Assembly: GCA_902773475.1 (NCBI GenBank)
Contig: CACYEO010000048.1
Span: 1-14,537, forward strand
Origin: an uncultured bacterium
GTDB lineage: Bacteria > Verrucomicrobiota > Kiritimatiellia > RFP12 > UBA1067
Reading direction: 5' to 3'
Length of the DNA stretch: 14,537 bases
The notes beneath the pieces were generated by a model, which saw only the letters and a list, made by a program, of their open reading frames with translations, was not told the DNA's origin and did not search any database. Below, one piece after another: positions 13,750-14,537 of this stretch; position 1 is the first letter of the stretch; every line of letters begins with the position of its first letter. The position numbers and the translations under genes were made by a program.

Positions 13750-13827
13750 CTTCGCTCTCCATCCACGCGCGCGCGGACAAGCAGCCCGCGTTCGCGGCGA
13801 CGGCAACGACACAAGGAAAAACAAATA

Positions 13828-14537
13828 ATGGAAATCATCGACATCAAGGCGCGCGAGATCATCGATTCCCGCGGCAATCCCACGGTTGAAGTGGACGTGA
13901 TCCTCGAAGACGGCACGCTCGGCCGCGCGGCCGTCCCCTCCGGCGCGTCCACAGGCGTGAACGAGGCTCTCGAACTCCGCGACGGCGACCCGAAGCGCTA
14001 TCGCGGCAAGGGCGTGCAGAAGGCCGTCGCCAACGTGAACAAGATCATAGCGCCCAAGCTCGTCGGCATGTGCGCGTGCGACCAGCGCGGCATCGACCAG
14101 GCGATGCTCAAGCTCGACGGAACGCCTACCAAGTCCAAGCTCGGCGCGAATGCGATCCTCGGCGTCTCCCTCGCGGTCGCCAAGGCCGCCGCCGAATCCC
14201 TCGGCATGCCCCTCTACCGCTACATCGGCGGCGTGAACACCTACACGCTCCCCGTCCCGATGATGAACATCATCAACGGCGGCGCGCATTCCGACGCCCC
14301 GATCGCGTTCCAGGAATTCATGATCCGCCCCGTCGGAGCCAAGTCCTTCAAGGAAGGCCTCCGCATGGGTGCCGAAACGTTCCACAACCTGAAGAAGGTT
14401 CTCAAGGCGCGCGGCCTTTCCACGGCCGTCGGCGACGAAGGCGGCTTCGCCCCCGCGCTCGACTCCATCGAGGACGCCCTCGAGTGCATCATCAAGGCGA
14501 TCAAGACCGCAGGCTACAAGCCCGGCAAGGACGTGAC
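13828..14537 (+). CDS. eno: Enolase, 5' part (gene runs off the window)
   Basis: Enolase interconverts 2-phosphoglycerate and phosphoenolpyruvate in glycolysis. The visible 236 residues start MEIIDIKAREIIDSRGNPTV and include the mobile loop PSGASTG at 38-44, LGANAILGVSLA at 105-116, GGAHSDAPIAFQEFM at 151-165 (substrate and metal-site His154 and Glu163) and GDEGGFAP at 202-209 (catalytic Glu204). The variant HSDAPIAFQEFMI, instead of HADNNVDIQEFMI, is one I associate with Bacteroidetes and related lineages. Codons are strongly C-ending, more so than in neighbouring genes, as expected for a highly expressed gene. AAGGA lies 10 bases before the ATG. The C-terminal half with the remaining metal ligands lies outside. 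Confidence 0.96.
   Translation, partial: MEIIDIKAREIIDSRGNPTVEVDVILEDGTLGRAAVPSGASTGVNEALELRDGDPKRYRGKGVQKAVANVNKIIAPKLVGMCACDQRGIDQAMLKLDGTPTKSKLGANAILGVSLAVAKAAAESLGMPLYRYIGGVNTYTLPVPMMNIINGGAHSDAPIAFQEFMIRPVGAKSFKEGLRMGAETFHNLKKVLKARGLSTAVGDEGGFAPALDSIEDALECIIKAIKTAGYKPGKDV

Overview
The window is high-GC bacterial chromosome from a Gram-negative organism. It carries lpxD (lipid A) and an OmpH/Skp-type periplasmic chaperone, so an outer membrane with lipid A is expected. The TRL-like lipoprotein, the PVC-style TPR-like protein and the Bacteroidetes/PVC-like enolase motif point loosely to the Verrucomicrobiota/Kiritimatiellota/Lentisphaerota group. That placement is inference from recalled family resemblance, not from a search. 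Genes are packed tightly, and most promoters found sit back to back in short divergent intergenic gaps.

Layout. (1) Positions 1-104, minus: N-terminus of a probable cation diffusion facilitator. (2) Positions 105-502: the only sizeable non-coding stretch. It holds a hairpin/T-tract, a foldback element of about 137 bp built from 9-bp ACAGAATT-type units, and a 30-codon remnant of a quinol monooxygenase (ABM) gene whose promoter and ribosome-binding site are intact but whose body is missing. (3) Positions 503-1048, plus: small two-helix membrane protein. (4) Positions 5745-1051, minus: a five-gene operon skp - lpxD - polyprenyl-phosphate glycosyltransferase - UbiA-type prenyltransferase - folC, with genes overlapping or at most 13 nt apart. 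(5) Positions 5878-10193, plus: a three-gene operon iorA - AMP-forming acyl-CoA ligase - KamA-type radical SAM aminomutase, fired from a promoter back to back with that of the skp operon. (6) Positions 10263-10586, plus: TRL-like lipoprotein with its own strong promoter and an intrinsic terminator. (7) Positions 13654-10687, minus: ribE - TPR-like membrane-anchored protein - xseA. (8) Positions 13828-14537, plus: 5' part of enolase, divergent from ribE.

How the genes work together. The skp operon mixes outer-membrane biogenesis (Skp, LpxD) with two enzymes expected to load sugars on polyprenyl phosphate, followed by folate polyglutamylation. The iorA operon would oxidise aryl 2-oxoacids to acyl-CoA while reducing ferredoxin, but its usual partner iorB is not in the window. 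The ribE, xseA and eno genes are ordinary housekeeping functions. The two parts most worth a second look are the element-truncated ABM gene and the iorA-ligase-kamA operon. No CRISPR array, defence system, tRNA or rRNA was recognised.
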